Assembly (NCBI RefSeq): GCF_016595505.1
Contig: NZ_JAENIL010000017.1
Span: 1-64,000 of the forward strand
Reading direction: 5' to 3'
DNA: 64,000 nucleotides
From: Pelagicoccus mobilis
Lineage (GTDB): Bacteria; Verrucomicrobiota; Verrucomicrobiia; Opitutales; Opitutaceae
Part shown: positions 27,553 to 36,730 of the stretch, piece by piece
Numbering within the stretch: position 1 is the first letter of the stretch
Layout of the letters: the number at the start of each line of letters is the position of its first letter
Translations under genes and position numbers: made by a program
The notes under the pieces: generated by a model
Database searches by the model: none
The model's input: only the letters and a program-made list of their open reading frames with translations
What the model was told of the DNA's origin: nothing

Positions 27553-28845
27553 ATGAGAGATCTATTTAAGCTAAAAGAAAACAACACGAGCGTGCGTACG
27601 GAGGTGATCGGCGGATTTACTACCTTCCTGACCATGGCCTATATCATCATCGTGAACCCGATGATATTGAGCGAAGCGGGAATGGACAAGCCGGCCTTGA
27701 TCACGGCGACCTGTCTTGCTGCGTGTTTGGGAACGTTGTTGGCGGGCTTGTGGGCGCGAGTGCCATTCGCGATGGCGCCGGGTATGGGCTTGAACGCCTT
27801 TTTCACCTACACTCTAGTCATGGGGCAGGGGCTGAATTGGCAGACCGCTCTGGGCGTGGTCTTCATCTCGGGTATCGCCTTCCTGATTCTTACCCTTGCT
27901 GGGATTCGTGAGAAAGTGGTGACCGCTATTCCCTTGTCGCTACGGATCGCTACGGCTGCGGGTATTGGTTTATTCATTACGTTTATCGGTCTCAAGAATT
28001 TGGGACTGGTGGTGGACAATCCGGCTACCTTGGTATCGATCGGCGCTTTGACGCGGCCGGTCCTGATTGGCTTGGCAGCTCTATTTCTGATTACGATCTT
28101 GGAGATCCTGAAGGTTAAGGGTTCGATCCTGATCGGTATTTTTTCAGCTACGGCGGCGGGAATCGTGTTTGGCGATGTTACCTTGGATGCGGTTTGGTCT
28201 GCGCCGCCGAGCCTCGCTCCGCTCGCGTTCGAGCTCGATATCCTTGGCGCTCTGCAGTGGGGATTGGCTGGGGCGATCTTCTCCTTCATGTTTGTCGATC
28301 TCTTTGATTCCATTGGAACGATCGTGGCCTGTTCCTACGAAGCAGGGCATGTGGAGAAGGATGGTAGGATCAAGCGCATCGACAAGGTGCTTGAAGCGGA
28401 CGCTGTGGCGACAATCGCTGGTTCGCTGATTGGTACTAGCACCACCACGACTTACATCGAGTCCGCTTCCGGTATCGCGGATGGCGCTCGTACAGGACTG
28501 GCATCAGTCGTAACGGGAATGCTCTTCTTGGTTGGACTTTTCTTCGCTCCTTTAATTGGCGCTGTCCCAGCTTTCGCGACCGCTCCTGCATTGATCATTG
28601 TGGGTGTATTCATGTTTCGGAACATCAAGGAGATCGACTTCTCGGAACTGAAGACGGCGGTGCCTGCGTTTTTGACGATGATCCTGATGCCGTTGACCTT
28701 TAGCATCGCGACTGGGCTGACCGTGGGCTTCCTTTCGTATATCGTAATCGCGATTTTCAGCGGCGACTTGAAAAAGGTATCACCTGTAATGTGGGGCGTC
28801 GGCCTGTTGTCAGGAGTGAATTTGGTTATTACAGTCGCTCACTAG
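27553..28845 (+). CDS. AzgA-type purine (adenine/guanine/hypoxanthine) permease
   Basis: The 430-residue membrane protein belongs to the NCS2 AzgA-like branch: GGFTTFLTMAYIIIVNP at the N-terminus, VPFAMAPGMGLNAFFTYT in TM3, and DLFDSIGT and STTTTYIESASG in the substrate region. The family imports hypoxanthine, adenine or guanine with protons. It lies before hpt (25 bp), which would trap hypoxanthine or guanine as nucleotide. A 164-bp gap separates it from upp, so it may have its own promoter. Confidence 0.92.
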   Translation: MRDLFKLKENNTSVRTEVIGGFTTFLTMAYIIIVNPMILSEAGMDKPALITATCLAACLGTLLAGLWARVPFAMAPGMGLNAFFTYTLVMGQGLNWQTALGVVFISGIAFLILTLAGIREKVVTAIPLSLRIATAAGIGLFITFIGLKNLGLVVDNPATLVSIGALTRPVLIGLAALFLITILEILKVKGSILIGIFSATAAGIVFGDVTLDAVWSAPPSLAPLAFELDILGALQWGLAGAIFSFMFVDLFDSIGTIVACSYEAGHVEKDGRIKRIDKVLEADAVATIAGSLIGTSTTTTYIESASGIADGARTGLASVVTGMLFLVGLFFAPLIGAVPAFATAPALIIVGVFMFRNIKEIDFSELKTAVPAFLTMILMPLTFSIATGLTVGFLSYIVIAIFSGDLKKVSPVMWGVGLLSGVNLVITVAH

Positions 28846-28870
28846 GTTAGAGTTTTAGGAGGAATAGAGG

Positions 28871-29413
28871 ATGTCTGAACAAGGACTTGAAAAAACGCTC
28901 CTTTCCAAGGAGGAAATTGCCGCGATCGTAAAGCAGCTCGGTCGCGAGATCACGGACTGCTACAAGAAATCCGACAAGGAGCTGATCGTTATCGGCTTGT
29001 TGAGAGGGTCTTTCATCTTCATGGCCGATCTGGTGCGCGAGATCAAATGTCCGATGGTGACTGACTTTTTGACGATCTCGAGCTATGGCGATAACACCGT
29101 TAGTTCCGGGGACGTAAAGGTCGTGATGGACCTTGATGAATCGATCACTGGTCGGGACGTATTGCTGGTCGAAGACATTATCGATACGGGCAATACCTTC
29201 AGCAAGGTGGTACGGATGCTTGAGGGGCGTGATCCGGCGTCGCTTCGGATCTGCACGCTGCTCAACAAGCCTTCCCGTCGAAAGGTGGAGGTGAATATCG
29301 ATTTCTGCGGCATCAACATTCCTGACGAATTCGTCTGCGGCTATGGTTTAGACTTTGCTCAGAAGTATCGAAATGTTCCTTACATCGGTATCTACGAAGG
29401 ACCGGTAGAGTAG
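28871..29413 (+). CDS. hpt: Hypoxanthine (guanine) phosphoribosyltransferase
   Basis: The 180-residue enzyme has the PRPP motif VLLVEDIIDTGNTF and the conserved VIGLLRGSFIFMADLVREI and VCGYGLDF motifs. It makes IMP or GMP from the base and PRPP. The ribosome site TTTTAGGAGGAATAG lies just before the ATG. It is third in the salvage run after the purine permease. Confidence 0.95.
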   Translation: MSEQGLEKTLLSKEEIAAIVKQLGREITDCYKKSDKELIVIGLLRGSFIFMADLVREIKCPMVTDFLTISSYGDNTVSSGDVKVVMDLDESITGRDVLLVEDIIDTGNTFSKVVRMLEGRDPASLRICTLLNKPSRRKVEVNIDFCGINIPDEFVCGYGLDFAQKYRNVPYIGIYEGPVE

Positions 29414-29433
29414 TTTTTCCCAAACATAAAGAA

Positions 29434-30189
29434 ATGAAACGAACACTGATTACCGCTACTACCACTCTAATCGCCTCTGCCGCTTTTGCCGGGGATGCTC
29501 TGTTGTGGCAGGATAACAGCCTCAGCCTTTTGGTTGGAGGCGGATACGAACTTGATCCAAGTACGCAACAAACTGTGACCTTCGAACATGCCAGTGGATG
29601 GTCGAAGGGGGATTTGTTTATCTTCGTCGATGGCATCAACTTCGATGGCGATCGCGATATCGCTGGTAGCGAGACTGCGTATTATGGCGAGTTCTCTCCG
29701 CGCTTTAGCTTGGGCAAGCTGATGAACTCGGATTTGTCGACTGGCATCATTCAGGACTTCAACATCGCGACCTGTGTGGAGTTCGGCGACAACAACGATA
29801 CGAATACCTTGGTCGGTATTGGAATGGATCTCGCGGTCCCTGGCTTCGATTTTCTGCAGCTGAACACCTACCGTCGTTTCGACGGAGGGTCGAGTTCGGT
29901 TGATTCCTATCAAATCACGCCTGTTTGGAAAATGTCGTTCCCGGTTGGAGAGACTGAGGTCGTATTCGATGGTTTCATTGACTGGGTATTTGGTGAAGGT
30001 ACCGATCACTTGCATATCTGCCCGCAGCTAAAGGTCGACGTCGGCCGGATGATGGGGATGGAGAATAATAAGTTGTATGCGGGAATCGAATACGACTACT
30101 GGAAGAACAAGTACGGTGTACGAGACGGTATGTTCGATCTGGATTCAGATCAGAATACGTTCAGTGGCTTGATTAAGTTCCACTTCTAG
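29434..30189 (+). CDS. Tsx/OmpK-like nucleoside-specific outer-membrane channel
   Basis: The 251-residue protein has a signal peptide ending AFAGD. Repeated beta-barrel strands follow (LSLLVGGGYEL, GDLFIFVDGINFDGDR, YAGIEYDYWKNKYGV) and it ends in phenylalanine (LIKFHF). KGDLFIFVDG and the trailing YWKNKYG match the Tsx/OmpK family, whose members pass nucleosides or nucleobases through the outer membrane. Placement 20 bp after hpt completes an outer membrane to nucleotide path. Confidence 0.85.
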   Translation: MKRTLITATTTLIASAAFAGDALLWQDNSLSLLVGGGYELDPSTQQTVTFEHASGWSKGDLFIFVDGINFDGDRDIAGSETAYYGEFSPRFSLGKLMNSDLSTGIIQDFNIATCVEFGDNNDTNTLVGIGMDLAVPGFDFLQLNTYRRFDGGSSSVDSYQITPVWKMSFPVGETEVVFDGFIDWVFGEGTDHLHICPQLKVDVGRMMGMENNKLYAGIEYDYWKNKYGVRDGMFDLDSDQNTFSGLIKFHF

Positions 30190-30215
30190 GAGAGCCCTAG
30201 CAATTAATTTTAATT

Positions 30216-30245
30216 GCGGCCGTCCGTTGTGGCGGCCGTTTTTTC
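30216..30245 (+). terminator. Intrinsic terminator of the nucleobase salvage run
   Basis: The stem GGCCGTC with GGCGGCC (one wobble) and the loop CGTTGT are followed by six T residues, 27 bp after the Tsx-like stop. Confidence 0.8.
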
Positions 30246-30293
30246 TGGGGGGAGGGTAAGACTCAGCTATTGTCTTTCGAAGCTGGATGTTGA

Positions 30294-30317
30294 GGCAATG
30301 ACGGAGCATTGCCCTCC
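30294..30317. repeat. Intergenic stem-loop repeat, family B
   Basis: GGCAATG facing CATTGCC around ACGGAG, followed by CTCC. Copies with the same plan lie at 34117-34140, 40237-40260 and as an inverted pair at 57034-57093. Confidence 0.75.
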
Positions 30318-30325
30318 TGTTTTCC

Positions 30326-30841
30326 CTAGTAGTGGAAGACAGAGTGGATGGGGAGGTCGGGGAGTTTTTCGCGGCCGCTTAGATCGTCTAGCTCAATAAG
30401 GAAGAGTAGCTCTTCAATGGATACGGAGAAGTTTTGCTGGATGAGCTTGAGTGTTGCTCCGATCGTTCCGCCGGTTGCGAGCACGTCATCGACCACGAGG
30501 ATGCGTTGTCCTTCTGTGAAGGCGTCCTTGCTGATCTCGAGCACGCTTGATCCATATTCCAGCTCGTATTCTTGGGCGTGTGTTTCGTGAGGGAGCTTTC
30601 CTTCTTTACGAACGAGAACGGTTCCGGCTCCCAAGGCGTAAGCGAGGGCGGAGGCCAGTACGAATCCGCGAGCTTCGACCCCGACGACGACATCGATCGA
30701 GTTTTCGGCGTATCGTGCTTTGAGTTGATCAATCAAGGCTCCAAAGGCTGGTCCGTTCGCTAGAAGAGGCGTGAAATCTCGGAAAATGATCCCTGGTTTG
30801 GGGAAGTCTGGCGTAACTCGGATGTATGATTCGATATTCAT
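30326..30841 (-). CDS. apt: Adenine phosphoribosyltransferase
   Basis: The 171-residue enzyme has the PRPP motif ILVVDDVLATGGTI and the start FPKPGIIFRDFTPLL typical of Apt, with EARGFVLASALAY. It makes AMP from adenine. It is convergent with the uracil/hypoxanthine cluster, completing salvage of all main bases within 5.5 kb. Confidence 0.96.
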   Translation of the reverse strand: MNIESYIRVTPDFPKPGIIFRDFTPLLANGPAFGALIDQLKARYAENSIDVVVGVEARGFVLASALAYALGAGTVLVRKEGKLPHETHAQEYELEYGSSVLEISKDAFTEGQRILVVDDVLATGGTIGATLKLIQQNFSVSIEELLFLIELDDLSGREKLPDLPIHSVFHY

Positions 30842-30914
30842 GATTAATCTCCTCTGCTAAGCCTGATTCTCTATAGGGTGTGAACGGGGCGTTAAAGAAC
30901 GAATTGCAGTAAAA

Positions 30915-30944
30915 CGAAAAAACGCTCCCTGTTTTGGGAGTGTC
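30915..30944 (-). terminator. Intrinsic terminator of the GH2 gene
   Basis: On the minus strand ACACTCCC pairs with GGGAGCGT across AAAACA and six T residues follow. It lies about 110 bp beyond the glycosidase stop, past the small repeat at 31026-31050. Confidence 0.75.
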
Positions 30945-31025
30945 TTGTGAAAACGGATACGAGGTTGTAAAAAACTGCTTTAAAGTGATCGTTAACTGTA
31001 GGATGCCGCGATGAGGGGACAAGGC

Positions 31026-31050
31026 GAGGCGGGTCAACGCCCCGCCCTAC
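31026..31050. repeat. Intergenic stem-loop repeat, CCCTAC-tail type
   Basis: A short hairpin GAGGCGGGTCAACGCCCCGCC followed by CTAC, right after the GH2 stop. The CTAC tail is shared with the family A, D and E repeats. Confidence 0.5.
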
Positions 31051-31052
31051 AG

Positions 31053-33506
31053 TTATTTTACTCGAACCTTCACGGTTGCTGTCGTGAGACCGTCTGACTT
31101 TGCGGTCAGCGTCACGTTCCCTTTTTTGCCTTTGATGGAGCGGATGACTACGAGGGCTTTGCCGTTGAAGACTTTGCGCTCCTTGGATTGGAAGGAGGTG
31201 TGGTTGGTAGGGGCACCGTTGCCGGTGGCTATGATTTCGGCGGGGCCGCTGATGCTGAACTGGACGTTGTTGTGGGAGCGAGGGACGAGTTGCTCTTTGG
31301 CGTCCAGCACTTCTACGGTGATGAAGGAGAGGTCTTGGCCGTCGGCGGCGATGAGGTTGCGGTCGGCGGTGAGTTTTAGTTGGGTCGCCTCGCCAGTGGT
31401 TTGTACGGAATTCTTGGCCCAGACTTGGCCGTTTTTGTAGGAAACAGCCAGGAGTTCGCCGGGTTCGTAAATGACGTCATCCCAGCGTAGTCGGTATTCG
31501 AATACTCCCTTTTGCTTGCGGCCGAGGGACTTGCCGTTGAGGAACAGCTCAACCTCGTCTCCCGAGGTGTAGATGTGCACGGGCGTGACTTCGCCGATGC
31601 GTTCTGGCCAGTTCCAATGCGGGAGGATGTGCACGAGCGGGAGCTCGGGAACCCAGCGAGCTTGGTACATGTAATAGCGGTCCTTGGGGAATCCGCAGAG
31701 GTCGACGATGCCGAAATAGGAGCTGCGAGGTGGGATGTCGCCGCCGAGTTTGGCGAGCTCCTTTGTCATGCGTTCGCGTTCGGCGGGATCGGTGAAGTTG
31801 AGCAGATTGGTCTTGTCCTTGTTGTAAGGGGTGGGTTCGCCGAGATAGTCGAAACCTGTCCAGACGAATTCGCCGAATACCCATGGGTACTTGTCCTGAG
31901 CTTCAAACTCTATGTCTGGGCGGTAGGCCCAGTTGGGGGCGGTGAGGTCGTAAGAGCTGACTTGGAAGTAGCCGCCTTGGCCGATGAACTTGTCGTCGGA
32001 AACGGGGAAGAAGTACTCGCCGCGTGAGCTGACGGTGGAGGCGCTTTCCGAGCTGTAGACTGGGATGTCTGGGTTCTTTTCGCGGAACTCCGCGTAGAGG
32101 TGCGGCTTGTAGTTGAATCCGTATACATCGATGGTGTTTTGGAATCCGTTGAAGGCTGCGTCTGGCTTGCTGCCGCCAAAGGAGACCGGGCGAGTTGGGT
32201 CTTCCTTCTTGATGAGGTCGGTCTGCATTTGGGAGATCCAGGCCTCTTCAGGGTGGCTCATTTCGAGGATCTCGTTGCCCGTGCTCCACATGACGATGGA
32301 TGGGTGGTTACGATCGCGGCGAACCATGTTGATCGTGTCGCGTTCCCACCATTCCCAGAAATGGCGAGCATAGTCGTTGTCCGCTTTTTTTCGATACCAG
32401 CAGTCGAAGGATTCGACTTGCACGAGGATGCCCATACGATCGCAGAGATCGAGGAACTCGGGTGCGGGTGGGTTGTGGGCGGTGCGGATGGCGTTAACGC
32501 CGAAGCTCTGCAGGATCTCGATCTGGCGCTCGATGGCTCGCACGTTGACGGCAGCGCCGAGCGGGCCGAGATCGTGGTGTTGGCAGACACCGTTCATGCG
32601 GACGAGTTTGCCGTTTAGGTAGAAGCCTTCGTTGGCGGTGTATTTGATGGTGCGGATACCGAAGATGCTGGTGTAGGTGTCGACTGTTTTGCCGTCGACG
32701 AGGACCTTGGTGTGAAGCTGGTAGAGGCTTGGAGAGTCGAGATCCCAGAGCTTGGGCGAGGCGACTTTAATGAAGGAGAGTTTGCCTTGGCCGGTTGCGA
32801 TTACCTTGTCGGAGCCATCCTCTGTTATCTCGTGCTGGATCTCTGCTTTAGAGGATTGGCCGGCGAGGGAGGTTTCGATCTTAACGGTGGCTTCGTCGGC
32901 GTTGACGATGGGAGTTGTGACGTAGACGCCCCAGTGGTCGATGTGAGTGGGGGCGACTTTGACGAGGCGAACGTTACGGTAGATACCTCCGCCAGGGTAC
33001 CAGCGGGAGGATTCGGGTTTGTTGTCGAGACGGACCGCGATGGTGTTTTTCTTGCCGACTTTCAATTTGTCGGTGAGGTCGAGGCGGAAGGAGGAGTAAC
33101 CGTAGGGCCACTCGCCGACATATTCGCCATTGAGCCAGACTTCGGTGCCGGACATGGAGCCGTCGAAGTCGATGAAGATTCGTTTGCCGGCGTCGGATTT
33201 GGGTGAGTCGAAGCTTTTGCGGTACCAGCCGATGCCTGCCCAAGGGAGCTTGCCAGTGCGGTTAGGAAGGTCGGATCGAAAGGGGCCTTCGATGCCCCAG
33301 TCGTGAGGCAGGTCGAGGTCACGCCATTCCGAGTCGTCGTAGGCGGTTTTTTCCATTCCCTTGGGTTCAGCTAGTTCGGAGCCGTCAGGCATTGGGCCGA
33401 AGCGGGCGAACTTCCAGTCGCTGTTGAAGGATTCGATCTCGCGGGTCCAAGCTGATGTGAGCGAGAGGCAAAGCAGTGCGAAGACGAGGCGTCGTAAAGT
33501 GTTCAT
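31053..33506 (-). CDS. Secreted glycoside hydrolase family 2 (beta-galactosidase-like)
   Basis: From the ATG at 33506 the protein has 817 residues with a signal peptide (MNTLRRLVFALLCLSLTSAW); the frame open to 33692 begins with TTG and lacks a signal, so it is rejected. GH2 domains are in order: sugar-binding jelly roll (DLPHDWGIEGPF), Ig-like, TIM barrel, then DUF4982-like and a C-terminal Ig-like domain. The acid/base glutamate is in STGNEILEM (about residue 412) and the nucleophile in SSESAST (about 486). It likely removes galactosyl or related residues in the periplasm. It fits the polysaccharide-degrading theme with the sulfatase. Confidence 0.88.
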   Translation of the reverse strand: MNTLRRLVFALLCLSLTSAWTREIESFNSDWKFARFGPMPDGSELAEPKGMEKTAYDDSEWRDLDLPHDWGIEGPFRSDLPNRTGKLPWAGIGWYRKSFDSPKSDAGKRIFIDFDGSMSGTEVWLNGEYVGEWPYGYSSFRLDLTDKLKVGKKNTIAVRLDNKPESSRWYPGGGIYRNVRLVKVAPTHIDHWGVYVTTPIVNADEATVKIETSLAGQSSKAEIQHEITEDGSDKVIATGQGKLSFIKVASPKLWDLDSPSLYQLHTKVLVDGKTVDTYTSIFGIRTIKYTANEGFYLNGKLVRMNGVCQHHDLGPLGAAVNVRAIERQIEILQSFGVNAIRTAHNPPAPEFLDLCDRMGILVQVESFDCWYRKKADNDYARHFWEWWERDTINMVRRDRNHPSIVMWSTGNEILEMSHPEEAWISQMQTDLIKKEDPTRPVSFGGSKPDAAFNGFQNTIDVYGFNYKPHLYAEFREKNPDIPVYSSESASTVSSRGEYFFPVSDDKFIGQGGYFQVSSYDLTAPNWAYRPDIEFEAQDKYPWVFGEFVWTGFDYLGEPTPYNKDKTNLLNFTDPAERERMTKELAKLGGDIPPRSSYFGIVDLCGFPKDRYYMYQARWVPELPLVHILPHWNWPERIGEVTPVHIYTSGDEVELFLNGKSLGRKQKGVFEYRLRWDDVIYEPGELLAVSYKNGQVWAKNSVQTTGEATQLKLTADRNLIAADGQDLSFITVEVLDAKEQLVPRSHNNVQFSISGPAEIIATGNGAPTNHTSFQSKERKVFNGKALVVIRSIKGKKGNVTLTAKSDGLTTATVKVRVK

Positions 33507-33660
33507 TGATTGTCTGTTTGTAGCGAAGGGGTGAACCGCTGAGTTTAGCAGACGCTTAGTAGTAGGTATTACCGGATTGCGTAAAAGGTATGTGGGATTT
33601 CGCCAAGGGGGGATTGGAAAGGGGGTTGCAGTCTGGGGAATTTCTGACCGTATTCGCTGC

Positions 33661-34113
33661 ATGTCTGAAAGTTCCGCGAATCTCCTGATCAAGCCCCTTA
33701 ATGATGCCGCTCGTGAGCGCTACCAAGACCACGGTCATTTCCATGATGGTGATGCAGGGCTAGACCTCTACACGCTGGAAGAGCTTCGCATAGAGCCAGG
33801 TGAAACGAAGTTCATCGAGTTCGGCATTTCTTGCCAGCCGGCCAATGGCAAAGCGTACTTTTTGATCCCGCGTTCTTCGATATCCAAAACGCCACTACGC
33901 ATGGCGAACTCGATCGGCCTCATCGACGGTGGTTACCGCGGCCAGATCATGGCGGCTGTAGACAACATCAAAAGCGAGCCGTATGTGGTGGAAGCGGGAA
34001 CGCGTTTGTTTCAGCTGATATTCCCTGATTGTTCCCCGATTTCTTACGAGCTGGTAAAGGAGCTGAGTGAGACGACTCGTGGTTCGGGTGGTTTTGGGAG
34101 TACTGGGAAGTAG
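33661..34113 (+). CDS. dut: Deoxyuridine 5'-triphosphate nucleotidohydrolase
   Basis: The 150-residue enzyme hydrolyses dUTP to dUMP and pyrophosphate. Trimeric dUTPase motifs are all seen: HDGDAGLDLYT (1), PRSSISKTPL (2), IGLIDGGYRGQIMAAVDN (3), FQLIFPD (4) and RGSGGFGSTGK (5). Motif 3 has Q where many enzymes have E/P in YRGEI, which is within normal variation. ATG 33661 is chosen over the upstream frame because the motifs then have the usual length. Confidence 0.95.
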   Translation: MSESSANLLIKPLNDAARERYQDHGHFHDGDAGLDLYTLEELRIEPGETKFIEFGISCQPANGKAYFLIPRSSISKTPLRMANSIGLIDGGYRGQIMAAVDNIKSEPYVVEAGTRLFQLIFPDCSPISYELVKELSETTRGSGGFGSTGK

Positions 34114-34116
34114 AAA

Positions 34117-34140
34117 GGCAATGACGGAGTATTGCCCTCC
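34117..34140. repeat. Intergenic stem-loop repeat, family B
   Basis: GGCAATGACGGAGTATTGCC followed by CTCC, 4 bp after the dut stop codon, so the repeat follows this gene closely and could act on mRNA stability. Confidence 0.75.
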
Positions 34141-34154
34141 GGTTGGTTGATGCG

Positions 34155-35753
34155 CTAGCTCTTTGGCAGCGTTATTCTAAACAGGGCTCCGCCTTGGCTT
34201 CGGTTGGACGCTTGGATGGTGCCGCCGTGTGCGAGGATGATCGACTTTGTAATGGCGAGGCCGAGGCCGGTGTGCTCGTTCTCGTCGCCGGTCGTTCTCT
34301 TGCCTCTGAAGAAGCGGTCGAAAAGGAAGGGGAGGTCCTTCTCCGCGATGCCGACTCCTCTGTCGGCTACAACAAGAAGGCAGTCTTCTTCCTCTTCTCG
34401 GACGGTAATAGAAACCTCTGTTCCAAAAGTTGAATACTTGATGGCGTTCGAGAGAAGGTTGATGCAGACCTGCAGCATTCGATGCGGATCGATCTTTGTG
34501 AAAGTCGGCTCGAACGAAGTCGTAATGGTGATTCGCTTACGTTTCGCGAGGGCTTGCAGAAGTTCGATCGATTCGTTTGCGACTTTAGCGAGGTCGTGCT
34601 CTTGGAGATTGAGGGCGGTCTCTCCTGAATCGTAGCGAGCGATCTCGAGTAGGGACTCGATGACCTTTTTCATGTGCATAGCTGAGTCTACGCAGGTGGA
34701 AATCGCCTTTTTGTATTCGCTGATGTTTCGATCCTTTGAGAGCGCGAATTGTCCTGTGGTGAGTACTACTGAAACGGGAGTACGCAGTTCGTGCGATGCG
34801 TCAGCGGTGAAGCGTACTTGTTGCTGAAATGAACCTTCGAGTTTGGAGAATGAATCGTTGAGGACCTCCGCGAGGGCACCTACTTCGCTGCTAGGGAAGT
34901 CGAGGTCAATGCGCTCGGAGAGGTCGCCGTGCGCGATGCGTTCGGAACTGAGGGCGATTTGCTTGAGTTCACGGGTGGCGCGTCCAGTCATCCACCAGCC
35001 GATGCCGAGTCCGAGTCCGATAATGCCAGCGGAGATGGAGAACAGTTTTAGAGCGAATTGGGTGAGCCCGGCTTGGACGGCCTTGACTGGGATTCCCGTG
35101 ACGATGGTGCCCATGCGGGGGGCGAAGTTGATTGCTTCGATATAGCCGGGGCGAGTGCGAACCCATGTTTCTCCGGGTTGGTCGTATGACTCCTGGATGT
35201 AGGGAATGTCCTCCGGAGCGTTGTCGGATCGAGCGTGAACCTCTGCTTCACTGTTCCAAACGAGGAAGTACTTGGCGGGGTGATCGAGGATCTCGCTGAC
35301 TCGCCGCGGCCGTTTTATCGGCTCACCGGTGATTTCCGAGATTATCATCGGAGGAGCTGGGGGAGGGAGTCTTGTGTCGCGAAAATCGGACTCGCGCGGT
35401 GGCCGGTCGTTGTGGCTCGAGCGTTCTGGGCGGGGAGGTCCTGGTTCGCCGTCGCTGTTTCTTCGTGGTGGGGGAGGTCGGCGATCATTTTCGCCATCGG
35501 CAGGAGCGGGACGGTCGCGGCGGTGTAGTGGGCGGTAGGGACGCTCTTCTCCTTCGAGGGGAGGTCTGTGGGGGTTGGGATTGTAGTACCGCGGAATGAG
35601 TGCCGCTGTGGCTTGAATTAGCTCCCCTTTGACTCGTTCTGTGCGCAAGTTGCGCTCGTGAAGGAAGAAAAGTATCGAGATGGAGAATACGGATACTGCC
35701 AGCAGGGCGCCGTGCCAGAGTTGGATGCGAAGTCGGATCGACCGTCCCTTCAT
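34155..35753 (-). CDS. Membrane sensor histidine kinase with a Pro/Arg-rich sensor loop
   Basis: The 532-residue kinase has membrane helices at about 12-31 and 236-257, HAMP (about 258-310), then HisKA with SHELRTP (H321) and HATPase motifs LLSNAIKYS, DRGVGIAEKDLPFLFDRFF and GLGLAITKSII. The periplasmic loop contains a long proline and arginine rich, low-complexity stretch (about 54-136, for example PPPPRRNSDG). The gene overlaps the response regulator stop as ATGA with AGGAGG before it. Signal and targets are unknown; such loops may sense envelope or polyanion contact, which is inference. Confidence 0.92.
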   Translation of the reverse strand: MKGRSIRLRIQLWHGALLAVSVFSISILFFLHERNLRTERVKGELIQATAALIPRYYNPNPHRPPLEGEERPYRPLHRRDRPAPADGENDRRPPPPRRNSDGEPGPPRPERSSHNDRPPRESDFRDTRLPPPAPPMIISEITGEPIKRPRRVSEILDHPAKYFLVWNSEAEVHARSDNAPEDIPYIQESYDQPGETWVRTRPGYIEAINFAPRMGTIVTGIPVKAVQAGLTQFALKLFSISAGIIGLGLGIGWWMTGRATRELKQIALSSERIAHGDLSERIDLDFPSSEVGALAEVLNDSFSKLEGSFQQQVRFTADASHELRTPVSVVLTTGQFALSKDRNISEYKKAISTCVDSAMHMKKVIESLLEIARYDSGETALNLQEHDLAKVANESIELLQALAKRKRITITTSFEPTFTKIDPHRMLQVCINLLSNAIKYSTFGTEVSITVREEEEDCLLVVADRGVGIAEKDLPFLFDRFFRGKRTTGDENEHTGLGLAITKSIILAHGGTIQASNRSQGGALFRITLPKS

Positions 35754-36421
35754 ACACTAACCTCCTGATGGTCTACTATGTAGCCGTACCCGCGTTGGGT
35801 TTTGATGAAGTCTTTGCCGAATTTCGAGCGTAGTCGGCAGATGTAGACATCGAGCACGTTCGAAAGGGTAGAATCGTCCTCTGAGTAAAGGTGTTCATAG
35901 AGGTAGTTTCTGGATACGGACTGACCGCGCATCTGGATGAGAGTCTCTATGATAGCGTACTCGCGGGAAGTGAGGTCGATCGGACTGCCTGCACGAGAGG
36001 CTTGGCGTTTTGCTGTGTCGAGCTCCACGTCGCTGATTCGAATGACGGTTGTGCGTTCGCCTCTACCACGGCGACAGATCGCCCTCACTCGAGCCAGGAG
36101 TTCCTGGAGGTCGAAAGGCTTTGTCACGTAGTCGTCGGCGCCTAGATCGAGACCGGCGATCCGGTCAGTAACGCTATCTCGGGCAGTGAGCAGGAGAATT
36201 GGAGTTTGGTCTTTGCCGCTTCTCGCTTTGCGCAAGATGTCGAGGCCGCTTTGGCCAGGGAGCATGATGTCGAGGATCACTCCATCGTAATTGTGTTCTT
36301 GGATGAGGTAGAGGCCTTCGTCTCCGTTGGCGGCGGAATCGACGATGTAACCTTCTTCGCGGAGAGCGCTGCAGAGGGTTTCGAGGAGTGGGATGGTATC
36401 TTCGACGACAAGGAGTTTCAT
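35750..36421 (-). CDS. OmpR/PhoB-type response regulator
   Basis: From the ATG at 36421 the protein has 223 residues. The receiver starts MKLLVVEDT with the phosphorylation site D51 in VILDIMLPG and lysine in YVTKPFD, and a winged-helix DNA-binding domain follows (LTSREYAIIETLIQM, YICRLRSKFGKDFIKTQRGYGY). The ATG at 36475 would add 18 odd residues and has a poorly spaced ribosome site. It is translationally coupled to the kinase. It probably controls its own operon through direct repeats upstream. Confidence 0.92.
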   Translation of the reverse strand: MKLLVVEDTIPLLETLCSALREEGYIVDSAANGDEGLYLIQEHNYDGVILDIMLPGQSGLDILRKARSGKDQTPILLLTARDSVTDRIAGLDLGADDYVTKPFDLQELLARVRAICRRGRGERTTVIRISDVELDTAKRQASRAGSPIDLTSREYAIIETLIQMRGQSVSRNYLYEHLYSEDDSTLSNVLDVYICRLRSKFGKDFIKTQRGYGYIVDHQEVSV

Positions 36422-36510
36422 TGGGTCAGGCGAGTTCGGAGAGGGAGGGAGTGGAGAGGCGGGGATCTGTGACATCTCCCCAAGGTGTCCGAACTATAAG
36501 GCAGCAAACC

Positions 36511-36525
36511 TTAAAGGATCATTAA
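36511..36525 (-). promoter_or_regulatory. Candidate response-regulator binding repeats
   Basis: TTAA occurs at 36511-36514 and 36522-36525, 11 bp apart, inside CTTAAAGGATCATTAAAAC. That spacing suits a winged-helix OmpR-family dimer. More TTAA sites follow near 36580, and the inverted pair AAGCTGAA/TTCAGCTT lies close by. It is a weak candidate without a known consensus. Confidence 0.3.
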
Positions 36526-36730
36526 AACTCCTACCAAGCTGATTTTCCGAGGGGATTGAAAGCTGAATTTAAGGTTAATTAACAGCTGGTTCAGCTTCTA
36601 TTCAGGGGAATCATTTCGAATTCAGGGTGCTGCAACGGTGTACTTCTATCAGAAATACGGGGGAGAAGGGGCGATGGGACTAGGCCGAATACGAGGAGTA
36701 TTCGGTTCGATCAAGCGCTTGTAGGTTTGC

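Noticed and set aside
31512-33206. Several long plus-strand frames
   Set aside because: Antisense shadows of the GH2 gene without ribosome sites or known folds.
33507-33692. N-terminal extension of the GH2 enzyme
   Set aside because: It begins with TTG, runs into the dut start region and removes the signal peptide from the N-terminus.
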